Shown in pieces: positions 1 to 6,895 of a DNA stretch of 10,623 bases. Position numbers and translations under genes: made by a program. The stretch covers positions 1-10,623 of the forward strand of contig CANRQH010000045.1 of assembly GCA_947632745.1 (NCBI GenBank), written 5' to 3'. Source of the DNA: an uncultured Clostridia bacterium (GTDB lineage Bacteria; Bacillota; Clostridia; TANB77; CAG-508). Position 1 is the first letter of the stretch. Every line of letters begins with the position of its first letter. The notes beneath the pieces were generated by a model, which had not been told where the DNA came from, did not search any database, and saw only the letters and a list, made by a program, of their open reading frames with translations.

Positions 1-49
1 TTAAAGTAATTATATTATCTAATTCTTCTCCCTCAAAATTTTCTTCCAT
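1..49 (-). CDS. DUF1292 family protein, N-terminal fragment (YrzB-type)
   Basis: Partial gene cut by the left edge. An ATG at 49-47 opens a frame reading MEENFEGEELDNIITL, 16 codons, still open at base 1. An AGGAG Shine-Dalgarno (56-60) sits 6 bases upstream. The acidic start followed by NIITL is typical of DUF1292 proteins, which usually continue with a short segment about the amino acid/nucleotide mix DEDG. In many Bacillota a DUF1292 gene (yrzB in Bacillus subtilis) follows ireB and ruvX, exactly as here, 46 bases after the ruvX stop. The call rests on this synteny plus the short N-terminus. The function of the family is unknown. Confidence 0.6.
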   Translation of the reverse strand, partial: MEENFEGEELDNIITL

Positions 50-95
50 TTTTTTCTCCTTTCAATATTTTTATCTTTAATTTTAAAAACTTATA

Positions 96-518
96 TTATA
101 AATTTTTTTGTCTTTCCAAGTATGTTTCTAATATATATACTGCAGATATAGTATCTACCATATTTTTCTTTTTATGCTTATTTACTCCTAAAAAATTCAT
201 TGTTTTATGAGCTTGTACAGTTGTAAGCCTTTCATCAATATAATCAATTTTTATTTTATTATATTTGCATTTTAATTTATGAATTAATTGCTCTGTAATC
301 TTCATTCTTTCAGATACTGAACCATCCATATTATATGGCATTCCAACTATAATTTTTTCTATTGAATATTCTTGTAATAATTCATCTATTTTTTTTAAAA
401 TTATTTTATCATTACCATTGGAGTAAATAGTTTCTAATCCTTGTGCTGTTATGCCTAGTTCATCTGATATAGCAAATCCTGTTCTAGTATCTCCATAATC
501 AATAGCTAGAATCCTCAT
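96..518 (-). CDS. ruvX: RuvX/YqgF family Holliday-junction resolvase-like nuclease
   Basis: 140 residues, the normal family length. RuvX/YqgF (yrrK in B. subtilis) has an RNase H fold; members are described as Holliday-junction resolvase-like or as acting in 16S rRNA 5' processing, so the substrate here is uncertain. The expected acidic residues are visible: Asp7 in the first strand (AIDYGDTRTG), Glu96 in DERLTTVQA, and Asp122 in VDTISAVYIL. The PYNMDGS loop around residue 61 is also typical. The ATG overlaps the ireB stop as ATGA (515-518), so translation is probably coupled to ireB. A DUF1292 gene follows after 46 bases. Confidence 0.93.
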   Translation of the reverse strand: MRILAIDYGDTRTGFAISDELGITAQGLETIYSNGNDKIILKKIDELLQEYSIEKIIVGMPYNMDGSVSERMKITEQLIHKLKCKYNKIKIDYIDERLTTVQAHKTMNFLGVNKHKKKNMVDTISAVYILETYLERQKNL

Positions 519-772
519 TTTTCATCAATTCCTATATAATATTTTACTAATTTTTCAAGAAGCTCATCTCTTTCAATATATCTGATTTTTGTTCTTGCAT
601 CTTTATAATTCGTTATATAGGTTGGGTCACCAGATAAAATATAACCAACAATTTGATTTATCGGATTATATCCTTTTTCAACTAATGCTTCATACACTTC
701 TTTTAATAGCTTTTTGCTATCAATATTTTGATTTTTTTCAACTTTGAAAAACATTGTTTTATCTAAATCCAT
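515..772 (-). CDS. ireB: IreB family regulatory phosphoprotein (DUF965)
   Basis: 85 residues, the usual size for IreB (yrzL in B. subtilis). The core GYNPINQIVGYILSGDPTYI (residues 34-53) is the family hallmark. In Enterococcus faecalis IreB is a cytosolic substrate of the PASTA-domain kinase IreK, phosphorylated on N-terminal threonines, and affects cephalosporin resistance and wall stress. Thr6 (MDLDKTMFF) is the only N-terminal threonine here, so it is the likely phosphosite. GGAGGG lies 6 bases before the ATG and overlaps the stop of the upstream GAF/GGDEF-like gene (TAA at 785-787), suggesting tight co-translation. The downstream ruvX start overlaps by 4 bases. In many Bacillota alaS precedes ireB; here an unusual membrane/scaffold module does. 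Confidence 0.95.
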   Translation of the reverse strand: MDLDKTMFFKVEKNQNIDSKKLLKEVYEALVEKGYNPINQIVGYILSGDPTYITNYKDARTKIRYIERDELLEKLVKYYIGIDEK

Positions 773-784
773 TTTTTTCCCTCC

Positions 785-1927
785 TTATATACTATTTATT
801 TTACTTTCATCTTTAGATGCATCATCTAAATATTTTTCCATCTTTTTTAATACCTCTTCAATTCCTGTACCTTTATAATATGTTGCAACAACAAAGTTTA
901 AAGATGGGCTAACTTCAATTTCTTCGCGTTTTTTTCTTTTACGTTTTCTTTTTTTATTGTCTGTATCTAAGTCTTGAGCTTGAAAATTATTATTTAAAGA
1001 TATTTTTAAACCTTCAGTAGATTCTTTAATTTGATTAACAAAATCAGATACATTATCTGCTTCCACTCCAGAAAATACAATTACAAATTTTGGTCCCATA
1101 TATCTTACAAATATATATGATTCTGAAATATTTGATTGTACATTTTTACTTACTTCAGTTATAACTTTATTTCCTAATTCCCTTGCTATTTTATTAATAT
1201 CTTCAATATTTGAAATTGTAAACATACAAATAGCTGAAGTAGCATATTGATCAATTATTTTCTTTCCTTCACCATATAGATATTCTGCTGAATTTAGTCC
1301 TGAAAATAAGTCTTTTCTAACAATATTTTCTATTATTTTTTGATAGTCTAATGATCTTAAAATTGATATTATATTCTCTTTTACAGTTTCAAAAATCGCT
1401 GTATCTATGTTATCAAATTCGTGTGGAATTCCACTTTCTATTATCCAATAACCTATATATACATTATCTATATATAATGGGAAGAATATTGCTGATTTTG
1501 CTCTATCAAATTCTTTTTCCTGATATGGTAATTTTTCTCTATCATTGTTGACTGTTAAGTATTTTGGGCTAGATGTTGATATACTATCTTTAAAAATATC
1601 TAATTCATGAAGCTGACTTAATCTTTCCCAATGAGTAGAATTTACATTTGATGCTTTAATTACATAATTTGTACCATCAAACACTACTATTGTAGAATAT
1701 TTTATTTGATATTTTTCTATTATTGTATCATTTATTGATTTAATCTTTTGTTCCACACTCAAATCGCTTCCAGCAATAGTCATGAAATCTTGTAAAATAT
1801 TTAAACTTGAAAATCTTTTGCTTTGAGTTTGAAACATTTGTATTCGTTTATATAAAGAAAAATTATAAAATCCAAGTGCAAGTACTGTAAAAACTAATAC
1901 TAATAATACTATTACTACTAATAACAA
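785..1927 (-). CDS. membrane-anchored GAF and degenerate GGDEF domain protein
   Basis: About 380 residues. Residues 1-21 form one hydrophobic helix, followed by a short basic segment and a GAF-like domain (about 45-190; the strands STIVVFDG and AIFFPLYIDNVYIGYWIIE are characteristic). Residues 200-375 resemble a diguanylate cyclase domain: DLFSGLN (206-212) matches the opening D-x-L-T-G-L-x-N motif. However, the active-site GG[DE]EF is replaced by MGPKF (277-281), so cyclase activity is not expected. A basic run, KKRKRKRKKR (325-334), is inserted late in that domain. The chosen start is TTG at 1925-1927, 9 bases after GGAGG; an in-frame TAA lies just upstream and no in-frame ATG is available. 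It starts 28 bases after the TadZ-like gene and ends within the ireB ribosome site. A sensing or scaffold role at the membrane is inference. Confidence 0.72.
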   Translation of the reverse strand: MLLVVIVLLVLVFTVLALGFYNFSLYKRIQMFQTQSKRFSSLNILQDFMTIAGSDLSVEQKIKSINDTIIEKYQIKYSTIVVFDGTNYVIKASNVNSTHWERLSQLHELDIFKDSISTSSPKYLTVNNDREKLPYQEKEFDRAKSAIFFPLYIDNVYIGYWIIESGIPHEFDNIDTAIFETVKENIISILRSLDYQKIIENIVRKDLFSGLNSAEYLYGEGKKIIDQYATSAICMFTISNIEDINKIARELGNKVITEVSKNVQSNISESYIFVRYMGPKFVIVFSGVEADNVSDFVNQIKESTEGLKISLNNNFQAQDLDTDNKKRKRKRKKREEIEVSPSLNFVVATYYKGTGIEEVLKKMEKYLDDASKDESKINSI

Positions 1928-1955
1928 AATATTTTACCTCCATTCTCAATTACCA

Positions 1956-4325
1956 TTAATATCTTTTCCTCATATTATCCAAAGTATTATTCATACCTGA
2001 TGAGAATGAATTTGAATATTGATTATATACTGCTTTAGGCTCTTTTTTCTTTTTTCCATTTGTATTTGGTAATAATGGATAGACTACTTGAGCTAAATTA
2101 TTTAATATATTCTTAAATTCTTTTGGATATCCATTTATTTTTATTTCACACTCTATTATGCTTTCCAAATATTTGGCATATACATCTTCATCAAAAGGTA
2201 TTTGAGCTGCCGTTTTTACCGTATTTTGATTAAATAATTCATTCATAAATGACATTTCTGGGTCATTGTATTTTGACATTCCACCAATGATGTTTTTTCC
2301 ACTTACACCTCTAATTCTTAAAAGTTTATTTAAAACAATTCTTATTTTGGCTTCATTTAATATTTTCTTTGCTTTTAATTCATTTAAAAATGCAGTTAAA
2401 GGCTGTATTGTAAGAACATCCATTGATTGTATTAAATATAATTCCTGTGCTTTATCAAAATATTCTGTGGCAGTATTAAAATCACAATCTATTAATACAA
2501 TTGAATGATTTTTAACTAGTGTTTCTAATATTGGATATGCATTTTTAATTTGATCTTTACGGTCTGGAATAGTTGTGTATACAGTTAAATTATTATTTAC
2601 CTTTATTCCTTGAGCATTTCCATTTATTAAATTATCTATAGAGTTTACAGCTATATTTCTTAGTTCTTCTTCATTTTTAGTATAAATATAATAAGCATTT
2701 TGATTTTGTGTAGCATCTAAAATTGCTGTATTAATTCCCATATTTGATAGTACTTGAGCAATATTATTTACTACAAATGATGTTCCATTTTTACTTGTTC
2801 CAACAAATGCAGTTATTTTTTTATCAGCAACTAATAAAGCATCTAATTCACTATCATCATAGTTGTCATTATATCTTTCTATACCATTATTTACATTTCC
2901 GTAATTATTTGTTATATTTTGTCCATTGTTATATTGATTAGTCTGATTATATAAATTATCATCTTCATAGTCATTATCTACTTCATCAGTAAACCCTGAA
3001 AATCTTTGATTGTAATTAGGTTCTTGACTTTCTTGAGAAAATTCATCATCATCAATTTCTGGCATTGTTGTATTATAACTTGATTCCTCTTCTGTTGTTT
3101 CTGAAAAATCATCATCGTCAAATCCAGGCAATGTTGGACTATAATTTTGTTTTTGCTCTGCATTTGTTGAATAAACTTCATCTTCAAATCCTGGTAAAGT
3201 ATTTATTTCATCTAAATCAGAATCTTCTTGTATTATATTTTCTTCAACAACTGGATTCTTTTTTGGTGGTCTTCCTCTTCCCCTTTTTGGTTTTACTTCT
3301 AAATCTGTTTCTTGTGGTATAGGATTTTTTCTTGGTCTTCCTCTTCCTCTTTTTGGTTTAGTTTCTATTTCTTGTAATTCAACATCATTTATTTCTTCTA
3401 TGTCATCATCATCTAATTCATTCATGTCGATTTCAATATTCTTTTTAGGCTCAACTTGTGTATACATATGTTGTTCCATTGTAGTTGGAACAACGACAGG
3501 ATTAGACATTATTACATTAGAATTTCCTTTTAATAATTTTTCACTTGTTCCTTTTATAATTGTTTTTGGTTTTTTAATAGAAATTTCTTTATTTTGAGGT
3601 TCAGTATTATTCGTTTGTTCTTTTGGTCTAGATGGAAACATTATTTTTTGATATTCCGGTGAACTATTTTGTAATACTTCTTTTACATAATTAGGTAATA
3701 CTGATATAATAACTTTTAACTGAGCTTCATTATATTGTGAAGCTACATTATTAAAACTTTCTATATATTTTGCTTCATCTTTTCCAAGTCTTTTAAAGTG
3801 TCTTAAAATATTTTGCATTTCTACTTCGTTTACAGCACTTTCGTTCTCTTTTTCATAATTTACATTTTCAGAATCAATTTTGTAGTATAATTTTGCCTCC
3901 TTTTTAGAACGAGGTTTGTTTATTAATCTGCAAACTTCATCTGGAACTCTATCGTCCCCAATTATAGCATTATAAATGCCTAACCCAAATAATTTAACTA
4001 AAATATCCTCTCTTTTTGTTCTTTTTTCTGAACATATTAAAATTATAGGAATATCATTTCCATCGATACTTACTGCTTCATCACTAATATTATCTAATCT
4101 ATCAAAAATAAATTTGTCTTTTTGTTCTATACTAGAGCTTGTAAATTCTTCCAAATCTTCGCTTATTACAACTCTATCATAACTTTTATTCCTTTGTAGT
4201 TCTTTCAATATTGCATTAAAATAATAAACATTTTTATAAGAAATTATTTCCTTATATTGTTTTTGATATTTCTTAACAATAGATGTTGAAATATTCTCAT
4301 CATTTACTGCAAATAATACTTTCAT
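1956..4325 (-). CDS. TadZ/CpaE-like protein with receiver-like N-terminus, AT-hooks, acidic repeats and degenerate ParA/MinD ATPase domain
   Basis: 789 residues. Residues 1-135 alternate strands and helices like an atypical receiver domain (MKVLFAV, DRVVISED, PIILICSE, NAIIGDD), as in TadZ/CpaE proteins. Residues 135-300 carry helical segments and a polar linker. Two AT-hook-like motifs, KRGRGRPRK (325-333) and KRGRGRPPK (347-355), follow. Four acidic PGF-like repeats occupy 377-448, then an Asn-rich linker to about 490. Residues 503-755 resemble a ParA/MinD fold: P-loop position GTSKNGTS (509-516), AILDA (534-538), and Walker B VLIDCDF (610-616). Both lysines of KGGxGK[ST] are missing, so ATP hydrolysis is doubtful. 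The C-terminus is basic (KKKKEPK). The ATG lies 6 bases after the upstream stop, with the ribosome site GGGAG inside the upstream gene's end. TadZ/CpaE proteins place pilus or secretion machines at poles; no other Tad gene is visible here. The specific function is unknown. Confidence 0.75.
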   Translation of the reverse strand: MKVLFAVNDENISTSIVKKYQKQYKEIISYKNVYYFNAILKELQRNKSYDRVVISEDLEEFTSSSIEQKDKFIFDRLDNISDEAVSIDGNDIPIILICSEKRTKREDILVKLFGLGIYNAIIGDDRVPDEVCRLINKPRSKKEAKLYYKIDSENVNYEKENESAVNEVEMQNILRHFKRLGKDEAKYIESFNNVASQYNEAQLKVIISVLPNYVKEVLQNSSPEYQKIMFPSRPKEQTNNTEPQNKEISIKKPKTIIKGTSEKLLKGNSNVIMSNPVVVPTTMEQHMYTQVEPKKNIEIDMNELDDDDIEEINDVELQEIETKPKRGRGRPRKNPIPQETDLEVKPKRGRGRPPKKNPVVEENIIQEDSDLDEINTLPGFEDEVYSTNAEQKQNYSPTLPGFDDDDFSETTEEESSYNTTMPEIDDDEFSQESQEPNYNQRFSGFTDEVDNDYEDDNLYNQTNQYNNGQNITNNYGNVNNGIERYNDNYDDSELDALLVADKKITAFVGTSKNGTSFVVNNIAQVLSNMGINTAILDATQNQNAYYIYTKNEEELRNIAVNSIDNLINGNAQGIKVNNNLTVYTTIPDRKDQIKNAYPILETLVKNHSIVLIDCDFNTATEYFDKAQELYLIQSMDVLTIQPLTAFLNELKAKKILNEAKIRIVLNKLLRIRGVSGKNIIGGMSKYNDPEMSFMNELFNQNTVKTAAQIPFDEDVYAKYLESIIECEIKINGYPKEFKNILNNLAQVVYPLLPNTNGKKKKEPKAVYNQYSNSFSSGMNNTLDNMRKRY

Positions 4326-4331
4326 TTGATT

Positions 4332-4751
4332 TTACTCCCTTCCAAATTTTACAACTATTGTAAATACAAGAGGCAAGACTTGACATATAATTGCTATTGT
4401 GACAAATGATATCATTAAAGCAAGTCCCTTTTCCTTAGTTTCTATATGTCTAACTCCAAGTACATATTGATATACAGCACCTAATATTATTCCTATAAAA
4501 CAAAATGGTATGCTATATACTTGTACCTTATGCAAAGCATATGCTGTTACACCATATGATTTTGAACCATAAGCTTCTTCATAATCTTCTAATTGTTTAA
4601 GTTCTTTTTCTTTTAACTCTACAAGTGTGCTTTCTGTTTGATTATTAATAACATCGCTTTTTGTAGTGTCTGCATATACTTTATTAATAGCAAATAAACT
4701 TGATAAAATAATTACCAAACTTATTGTAATTATTGCAACTTTTTTCTTCAT
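4332..4751 (-). CDS. hypothetical secreted/membrane protein: signal peptide, short helix, two membrane segments
   Basis: 139 residues; I do not recognise a named family. Residues 1-27 are a clear signal peptide (MKKK, hydrophobic core, likely cleavage after VYA). Residues 35-75 are charged and probably helical (VELKEKELKQLEDYEEAYG). Two hydrophobic helices follow at about 78-100 and 109-134, joined by a short charged loop (RHIETKEKG), and the protein ends VVKFGRE. Signal peptide plus two helices with a tight polar loop resembles the topology of VirB2/TrbC-type pilins, but that is shape only, with no sequence motif to prove it. The start has GAGGGGG 7 bases upstream and is the first gene after a sigma-A promoter. 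The next gene, TadZ/CpaE-like, begins 6 bases after its stop, so the two are probably co-translated and may work together at the membrane. Confidence 0.7.
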   Translation of the reverse strand: MKKKVAIITISLVIILSSLFAINKVYADTTKSDVINNQTESTLVELKEKELKQLEDYEEAYGSKSYGVTAYALHKVQVYSIPFCFIGIILGAVYQYVLGVRHIETKEKGLALMISFVTIAIICQVLPLVFTIVVKFGRE

Positions 4752-4758
4752 TTAGTTT

Positions 4759-4830
4759 CCCCCTCTAAACTATTAATTATTACTATTTTAAATACTATTA
4801 TATCATACAATACTATTAAAAAAATAGCAA
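4759..4830 (-). promoter_or_regulatory. sigma-A promoter and leader of the membrane module-ireB-ruvX operon
   Basis: Reading the minus strand, a -35 TTGCTA (4825-4830) and a -10 TATGAT (4802-4807) are separated by exactly 17 bases. Transcription would start near 4795. The leader ends in GAGGGGG (4759-4765), 7 bases before the ATG at 4751. The 10-base sequence TAATAGTATT occurs on both sides of the -10, at 4809-4818 and 4791-4800, and could be an operator. No strong terminator separates this promoter from the glucosaminidase gene upstream, so some read-through is possible. Confidence 0.7.
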
Positions 4831-4857
4831 GAAATTTTACAAAAAAATTTAAAATAT

Positions 4858-5847
4858 TTATGTTTTTATTTTTTCATATAAATAATTCATATATTTATAT
4901 ACAGCATTTGCCCAATTAGGATCTGTTGCATATTTTTTATTTACTGCGGATACTGTATTTCCACTATAATACTTTCCAGAGGCAGCTTGTCCATCATAAA
5001 TTTTTGTTCCAGGTGGATTAATATAATATTTAACTAATACTCTTGCAATTAAATCTATTGACTCAGAATAACTTTCAAATGAATATGCTCCATTATATGG
5101 ATTTGAATCATATGCCCCATATCCAAATAGATTATATTTTGTTCTAGCAATCTTAGAAGTTCCCCATCCGCTTTCATGTATTCCTATTGCAGCTACAAAT
5201 ATTCCATTTATCGAATATTCTTCTTCTATGTAATAAAAATATTCTGCATTATTTTCAAAAACTTTATTTTTATCTTTGCTATCTGTAAGTGCTTTTTTAA
5301 ATTGTTCTAATGAAAAACCAGAAGGCTTATTTAAACTTATATCTTGAGATAAATTTTCTGGACTACCGTTAGAACTTGATACTTTAGGCTCAACATATAT
5401 TTTTGTACCTATATCAATAATCTTATTAATTGACGATTTAGTAACTACACATGATACTTGTTCTTCATTTACTAAATTTCCTTCATTATCATATGTTCTT
5501 TTCATTGTTATAGTTTGAATACCATTTCTTCCTTCTTGTGAAACTTTAGTTGTTCCTACATATAGTTCATTATTGTTTCTATATTTTGTTATATATTCTA
5601 ATTCTTCTTGTTTTTCATATATTTCTTCTTTAGTATTTGCTTTATTAGAATTGTTTCTAATTATTTCATCTAAATTAACAGGCTCAGCATTACTTACTTC
5701 TATGTTTTCTGTTTGAACAACTTTCTCGTTTGTCGCATATGTCTCTTTTCCAGAAATATATTTTACATATATTAATATTGAAAATAACAAAATACTAGCA
5801 ATTACAAATACAATTTTGCTTAATTTACGTTTTTCTTTTGCACTCAT
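4858..5847 (-). CDS. membrane-anchored G5 domain and N-acetylglucosaminidase (GH73-type) autolysin
   Basis: 329 residues counted from the ATG at 5847. A basic N-terminus and one membrane helix (about 11-30) anchor the protein outside the cell; no lipobox is visible. A linker with a charged helical part leads to a G5-type domain at about 80-152 (KVSQEGRNG, KRTYDNEGN, IIDIGTKIYVEPK). A flexible stretch follows, then a glucosaminidase domain at about 175-329. The expected catalytic Glu is in AIGIHESGWGTSKIA (Glu225), and NLFGYGAYD and KKYATDPNWA are typical family motifs. Such enzymes cut the glycan backbone of peptidoglycan (LytG/LytD-like) and work in growth or cell separation. It has its own promoter; the upstream cyclophilin ends in a terminator. 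A GTG three codons earlier lies inside the ribosome site and was not chosen. Confidence 0.9.
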   Translation of the reverse strand: MSAKEKRKLSKIVFVIASILLFSILIYVKYISGKETYATNEKVVQTENIEVSNAEPVNLDEIIRNNSNKANTKEEIYEKQEELEYITKYRNNNELYVGTTKVSQEGRNGIQTITMKRTYDNEGNLVNEEQVSCVVTKSSINKIIDIGTKIYVEPKVSSSNGSPENLSQDISLNKPSGFSLEQFKKALTDSKDKNKVFENNAEYFYYIEEEYSINGIFVAAIGIHESGWGTSKIARTKYNLFGYGAYDSNPYNGAYSFESYSESIDLIARVLVKYYINPPGTKIYDGQAASGKYYSGNTVSAVNKKYATDPNWANAVYKYMNYLYEKIKT

Positions 5848-5860
5848 AATAATCACCTAG
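5848..5860 (-). promoter_or_regulatory. ribosome binding site that fixes the glucosaminidase start
   Basis: On the minus strand, AGGTGA is followed by ATTATT and the ATG at 5847. The longer reading starting at GTG (5854-5856) uses the GTG inside the Shine-Dalgarno itself, so it cannot be the normal start. The ATG start also gives an ordinary signal-anchor N-terminus, MSAKEKRKL. Confidence 0.65.
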
Positions 5861-5864
5861 ATAC

Positions 5865-5893
5865 ATTTTAAACTTTTGTCAATTTTTTGTCAA
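5865..5893 (-). promoter_or_regulatory. promoter of the glucosaminidase gene with overlapping TGTCAA direct repeat
   Basis: Minus strand: -35 TTGACA (5888-5893, a full consensus match), 17 bases, then -10 TAAAAT (5865-5870). Transcription would start about 10 bases before the ATG, which leaves a very short leader. A second possible -10, TATAAT at 5910-5915, would give a leader of about 56 bases but has a poor -35. On the plus strand the region reads TGTCAA (5877-5882), five T, TGTCAA (5888-5893), a direct repeat with an 11-base period that resembles a WalR box (TGTWAH-N5-TGTWAH) except at the fourth base of each half. Confidence 0.55.
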
Positions 5894-5935
5894 TACCAAA
5901 AAAATACAAATTATATGGTAAATTATTTCCTACTT

Positions 5936-5967
5936 AAAAAATGGCCCGAAAACCTGTATTTCGGACC
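5936..5967 (-). terminator. rho-independent terminator of the cyclophilin gene
   Basis: On the minus strand GGTCCGAAA (5959-5967) pairs with TTTCGGGCC (5943-5951) in a 9-base stem with one G-T pair and a 7-base loop. A T-rich tract (5936-5941) follows. It begins about 20 bases after the cyclophilin stop codon and separates that gene from the glucosaminidase. It is the most GC-rich patch of this AT-rich intergenic region. Confidence 0.9.
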
Positions 5968-5986
5968 TATTATTTATTGAATTATA

Positions 5987-6859
5987 TTATTCTCCTGGAT
6001 ATTGTAATCCATACATACCATATAACCATTTCATGTAATTAAAAGGTTCTACAGTTTCTGGCATTCCATAATCTACCTCAAAGGTATCTACTGACATAGA
6101 AGATATTACTACATTTTCAACTGGTGATGAAATTTCTTTGTTTGCATCATCTTCTGATGAAGTTTCTTCTTCTTCACTACTTTCTTCGTTACTTCCTGCT
6201 GCTTGGCACTCAACATTTTCTATTTTATGAACAACATCCATACCTTCAATTACTTTACCAAATCCAGCATATAGTCCATTTAAGTCTGTGTGATCATTGT
6301 TTGTCATTATGAAAAATTGAGATCCTGCTGAATTATAACTTTCTTCTACTAATGTAGAAGAATATTGTGTATAATCACTTCTTGCCATTGCTATTGTGCC
6401 TTCAGTAAGACTAAGAGTGTTATTTTTATAGCCATTCAATATGCATTCCCCTTTTATGTTATAATCATCTGTAGCTTTTGCTTCCTTGCCATTTGAATAA
6501 TTATATGTTGCATTTTCATCATCATTATTATATAAATCTTTAAATGTAGGTGAACCAGTTCCATCTCCTTTAGAATCTCCACCTTGTATCATAAAGTCTT
6601 TTACAACTCTATGAAAAGTTAATCCATTATAAAATCCATTATTTATAAGAGTAACAAAATTTTTTACTGTATCAGGAGCAATATCTGGATATAGTTCAAT
6701 TTTTATAGTTCCAAAATTTTCTACTTCCATTGTGACTATTGGGTTAGATACCTTTAATGTTTGCTTTTTGTAATATCCAAAAACTAATACTCCTAAAATT
6801 ACTACTAATAAAATTATTGCTATTATATAGCATATTTTTGCGTTTCCTTTATTGTTCAT
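5987..6859 (-). CDS. membrane-anchored cyclophilin-type peptidyl-prolyl isomerase
   Basis: 290 residues. One hydrophobic helix (about 9-29) anchors the protein at the outer face of the membrane; there is no lipobox cysteine. The cyclophilin domain covers about 40-215. Active-site residues are in FHRVVKDFMIQGGD (Arg84, Phe89, Met90, Gln92) and GSQFFI (Gln181, Phe183). An insertion of about 40 residues (107-147) separates these blocks, as in other bacterial cyclophilins. The position of human CypA Trp121 is Asp192 and that of His126 is Tyr197, so cyclosporin binding should be weak. A Glu/Ser-rich acidic linker (223-239) leads to a C-terminal tail without a known domain. It likely helps fold exported proteins. 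AAGGAAGG lies 8 bases before the ATG. The gene ends at its own terminator. Confidence 0.93.
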   Translation of the reverse strand: MNNKGNAKICYIIAIILLVVILGVLVFGYYKKQTLKVSNPIVTMEVENFGTIKIELYPDIAPDTVKNFVTLINNGFYNGLTFHRVVKDFMIQGGDSKGDGTGSPTFKDLYNNDDENATYNYSNGKEAKATDDYNIKGECILNGYKNNTLSLTEGTIAMARSDYTQYSSTLVEESYNSAGSQFFIMTNNDHTDLNGLYAGFGKVIEGMDVVHKIENVECQAAGSNEESSEEEETSSEDDANKEISSPVENVVISSMSVDTFEVDYGMPETVEPFNYMKWLYGMYGLQYPGE

Positions 6860-6895
6860 TAATAAAACCTTCCTTTCATTTGACTTATAAGTGCA

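Noticed and set aside
926..955. Polybasic run read as a nuclear localisation signal
   Set aside because: The gene is bacterial and the run sits inside a cytoplasmic domain; nothing supports a host-targeted effector.
2978..3187. Second minus-strand open frame inside the TadZ-like gene
   Set aside because: It is a shifted reading of the acidic repeat region; its repetitive composition comes from the repeats in the real frame.
4830..4857. AT-only hairpin after the glucosaminidase stop as its terminator
   Set aside because: The short AAATTTT/AAAATTT pairing has no GC pairs and no following T-tract, so termination there is not supported.
5848..5856. GTG start giving three extra residues for the glucosaminidase
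   Set aside because: The GTG is part of the Shine-Dalgarno for the ATG at 5847.
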